Positions 61,995 to 64,000 of a stretch of 64,000 nt of DNA are shown here, piece after piece. The first letter of the stretch is position 1. Each line of letters begins with the position of its first letter. Source of the DNA: Clostridium_I sp047718555 (GTDB taxonomy: Bacteria > Bacillota > Clostridia > Clostridiales > Clostridiaceae). The position numbers were made by a program, and so were the translations under genes. The notes under the pieces were generated by a model, which was not told the origin of the DNA, searched no databases, and was given only the letters and a program-made list of their open reading frames with translations. The stretch lies in NCBI RefSeq assembly GCF_047718555.1, contig NZ_JBDNRK010000016.1:15254-79253 (forward strand), given 5' to 3'.

Positions 61995-62678
61995 CTATAG
62001 AACCATTTTTTTAATATTTCCATTTTGATATTCTTTACCTATCTTAGTCTGCCCCAGACAATAGGAACAAACTGCAGCTGGCATAGGAAATCTCAATCTT
62101 TTATTAGTAATTCCACTTATAACATTATCATCTTTTAAATTTTTACTTAATTCATAAGCCCCTTGCCCTGTTATTCCATTTACAAAAACTATTTTAGCTT
62201 TAGGATTGGCTTGCTTTATTTCAAAAGCAAATACTTCTCTCTCTGCCTGAGAAACTATGTCTCCCTTAGTCACCACTACTATATCTGCAAATTTAAGCAT
62301 TGGACCTATTTTCTTAGGGGTATTTATACCAGATAAATTATCAATAACACATACAGCTGGTATCTCTTTTATATGTGGTGAACATCTATTACAAAGTCCT
62401 GCACTTTCACTTATAAGTATATCTAATCCCTCTTTTATTCCCCAGTTTACACATTCTTCAATATTGCTTACAAAAAAATGGTCCGGGCAAAGATTTCCCG
62501 ATAGTCCTACCTTTACAGGAACACCTATCTTTTCATACAATACATCATCATAGGATGATAGACAATCAAACTTAATAACTCCTATTTTGGTTCCCTCTTC
62601 CTTTAAAAGTTCAATGGTCTTTATAATCACTGAAGTTTTTCCAGAAGATGGAGGCCCAGATACGGTAATTAATTTCAT
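61995..62678 (-). CDS. HypB/CobW-like (G3E) GTPase with cysteine pairs
   Basis: 227 residues from ATG 62678 (MKLITVSGPPSSGKTSVI), five bases after the upstream TGA. P-loop GPPSSGKT and TKGD as G4 mark the SIMIBI/G3E class that inserts metals or cofactors. Cysteine motifs: NLCPDHFF, GLCNRCSPH and near the end CSYCLG, probable metal ligands. HypB (nickel) and CooC-like proteins have comparable layouts, but this belongs to neither clearly. Six bases separate it from the ATPase gene. Confidence 0.85.
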   Translation of the reverse strand: MKLITVSGPPSSGKTSVIIKTIELLKEEGTKIGVIKFDCLSSYDDVLYEKIGVPVKVGLSGNLCPDHFFVSNIEECVNWGIKEGLDILISESAGLCNRCSPHIKEIPAVCVIDNLSGINTPKKIGPMLKFADIVVVTKGDIVSQAEREVFAFEIKQANPKAKIVFVNGITGQGAYELSKNLKDDNVISGITNKRLRFPMPAAVCSYCLGQTKIGKEYQNGNIKKMVL

Positions 62679-62683
62679 ACCAA

Positions 62684-63709
62684 TCACACTTTCCATTTTT
62701 TAATTTTACTTTTCCATTCATTTATAAACATGGTATTTGTTATATTTCTTATCTCATCCATGCTGTTTTCCCTTATATAGTCCCATCCCAACCATTTAAA
62801 TTTTGCACTTTCAGGTAATTTGTTATCTACCTTTGGATTTAAAGATGGAAAGTAGCTATCTGCAAGCTTGCTGCCAAGCTCTTCTCCTAAAGCAAAATTT
62901 ATAAGCGCATCCATTTTTGAAATTTTTGATTCTTTTGCAAGCACACACATAGGATTAATAAGCGCTCCATCTTCCGGCCACACTATAGCAGTTTTTTCTG
63001 TATTGGGACATGTTTTAGCAAAAAACCAAGACATAATATAAATTGCTGCACCCTCCGTATTCATAGTTCCAGCTGTCTTTGACATTTTAGATGGATGCCA
63101 AAGATTCTTTGTATTCTGCACCAATTTTTTTACTCCATCTTCTCCATATTCTTTATAAATATACAGCACAGCTGAATCACTTAATTCCTCTGGTGTTCCC
63201 CCTACTATTATATTATTCTTGTAAATAGGATTTAATAAATCACCCCAGGATTTAGGCATTGGAAGATCCTTTAATTTATTTTTATCTACAAGTATTACAC
63301 TTGGAGAAACAGCATACATATTATATACACCTTTAGGATCAACACATCCTGCCTCTAAGAATTCCTTATTTATATTTTCGCCTCTAACGGATTTAAAGTA
63401 TCCTTTATCTGTCAAAGTATTCATAAATCCTTTTTTAAACTCATCCTTAAAGCCATTAGCCGCCATAACATCTGGAAAATCATCTATATTATTTGCTTCC
63501 CATATGCTGCTAAGATCAGCTTTACAGCTGCAACCTGATGGAACGTAAGCCTTTAAGGTTATATCCTTTTTATTCTTGTATTCTGTTACTGCCTTCTCAA
63601 GTTCTTCTTTAAAAGTCTGTCTTACACTGCATGCTATTATACCCAAGAAGTTTAAATCATTTAAATTACAATCATCATCTAATAAGATACTATCTTGCAT
63701 TAAATCCAT
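62684..63709 (-). CDS. Solute-binding-protein-like protein lacking a signal peptide
   Basis: 341 residues with the type II periplasmic-binding fold (PDVMAANGFKDEFKKGFMNT, SPSVILVDKNKLKDLPMPKS, the YIMSWFFA hinge), like iron- or polyamine-type ABC binding proteins. It begins MDLMQDSILLDDDC with no hydrophobic segment, so it stays in the cytoplasm. PSGCSCKADL and NEKEFLEAGC-type cysteines are present. It heads the operon with the GTPase (stop TGA just before its start) and ATPase. A cytosolic ligand-delivery or cofactor role is inferred. Confidence 0.82.
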   Translation of the reverse strand: MDLMQDSILLDDDCNLNDLNFLGIIACSVRQTFKEELEKAVTEYKNKKDITLKAYVPSGCSCKADLSSIWEANNIDDFPDVMAANGFKDEFKKGFMNTLTDKGYFKSVRGENINKEFLEAGCVDPKGVYNMYAVSPSVILVDKNKLKDLPMPKSWGDLLNPIYKNNIIVGGTPEELSDSAVLYIYKEYGEDGVKKLVQNTKNLWHPSKMSKTAGTMNTEGAAIYIMSWFFAKTCPNTEKTAIVWPEDGALINPMCVLAKESKISKMDALINFALGEELGSKLADSYFPSLNPKVDNKLPESAKFKWLGWDYIRENSMDEIRNITNTMFINEWKSKIKKWKV

Positions 63710-63815
63710 ATTAAATTACCTCCTAAAATATTATAATTTTCTTTTTTAGCTTATACATATAATTATACGCAACACAGGATGTCTTAGATACATAGTAGTC
63801 TATTATTTTTTTAAT

Positions 63816-63838
63816 TTAGGCATATGAAAATAAATAAC
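63816..63838 (+). repeat. Single end of the MITE-like repeat
   Basis: TTAGGCATATGAAAATAAATA is the same as the minus-strand end of the copy at 44838. The matching right end is not found within 200 bases, so this is a solo end or decayed copy. Confidence 0.5.
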
Positions 63839-63907
63839 AACATTAACCTAGTAGATAGTATTCTTTAAAAATTCCCTAATATAATTTTCAATTTAAAGAC
63901 CATATTG

Positions 63908-64000
63908 TTGAAGCAAGTTCTTAATTCAGGTGGGGATTCTTTTACTCCATCTGAATTTTAGAACTGCAAATGCATGGCTTACTTGGCGTTGAACTCCCAC
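63908..64000 (-). repeat. Family B palindromic repeat, copy 2 (cut by the window end)
   Basis: Inverse complement of the copy at 55582 over 93 bases with about three differences. Starts TTGAAGCAAGTTCTTAATTC, and hairpin 2 (TTCAGGTGGGGA with CCATCTGAA) is complete; hairpin 1 is cut by the window end. Confidence 0.8.

Larger units (their letters stand above)
63710..64000. other. Operon promoter region plus two repeat ends
   Basis: After a TTAGGAGG-type ribosome site for the binding-protein-like gene, the region holds one end of the MITE-like family (63816-63838) and a family B repeat that runs out of the window. No gene seen. Confidence 0.5.

Noticed and set aside
1..64000. CRISPR array, tRNA, rRNA, intact transposase or integrase
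   Set aside because: I looked for regularly spaced repeats, cloverleaf-like genes and transposase or recombinase motifs and found none.

Overview
The window looks like chromosomal DNA of a low-GC, spore-forming Clostridium-type Firmicute. The DNA is strongly AT-rich, Shine-Dalgarno sites are strong, and GTG and TTG starts are common. The gene set fits: PolC, a YaaH/SleL spore-cortex hydrolase, a GerMN lipoprotein, MurA, RlmH, RNase Z, a CD3324-family protein, a T-box leader and TPP riboswitches. I cannot name a species. I see no tRNA, rRNA, CRISPR array or intact transposase.

Layout. 0-8 kb: a toroid-type hypothetical protein, a GNAT enzyme with a DUF2087 regulator, YwbE, a DEAD-box helicase, a cold-shock protein, an aldo/keto reductase and a KdgT-type permease whose family start codon reads ACG. 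8-13 kb: YaaH, then a response regulator / ABC exporter / histidine kinase operon of higher GC with a frameshifted permease. 13-18 kb: a cluster of GNAT acetyltransferases; one sits behind a leader with two small ORFs and two hairpins. 18-20 kb: thiW-thiM behind a classical TPP riboswitch followed by a diverged TPP-like aptamer. 20-25 kb: polC. 25-27 kb: an iron alcohol dehydrogenase with a divergent TetR gene.

27.3-32 kb appears to be a genomic island at the 3' end of rlmH. A 26-nt sequence covering the rlmH stop codon recurs at 27335-27360 in the same orientation with 22 identities. Between the copies lie LysR/DJ-1, MerR/aldo-keto reductase/FMN reductase, an orphan leader and a truncated EFR1 gene. 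32-38 kb is a housekeeping run: rlmH, a GC-rich pentapeptide gene, an aminotransferase, SEC-C, CxxH/CxxC, GerMN, WalJ and murA. 38-48 kb: a 2H phosphoesterase, T-box-ilvE, larA, dUTPase, a small DMT-type protein, an intracellular subtilase, RNase Z, ferritin and a 5'-nucleotidase. 49-56.5 kb: a MacAB-like exporter and an amino-acid ABC importer. 56.7-60.7 kb: a membrane-anchored MutS-like ATPase, a zinc-type binding lipoprotein behind a 15-bp-arm palindrome, and a SIMPL protein. 60.9-63.7 kb: a three-gene operon with a solute-binding fold lacking a signal peptide, a HypB-like GTPase and a permease-less ABC ATPase.

Three families of small palindromic repeats lie between genes. Family A is about 138 bp (four copies). 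Family B is about 120 bp (two copies). A MITE-like family with AGGCATCT ends has four paired copies plus one lone end. None carries a gene. Families A and B share one two-hairpin architecture.
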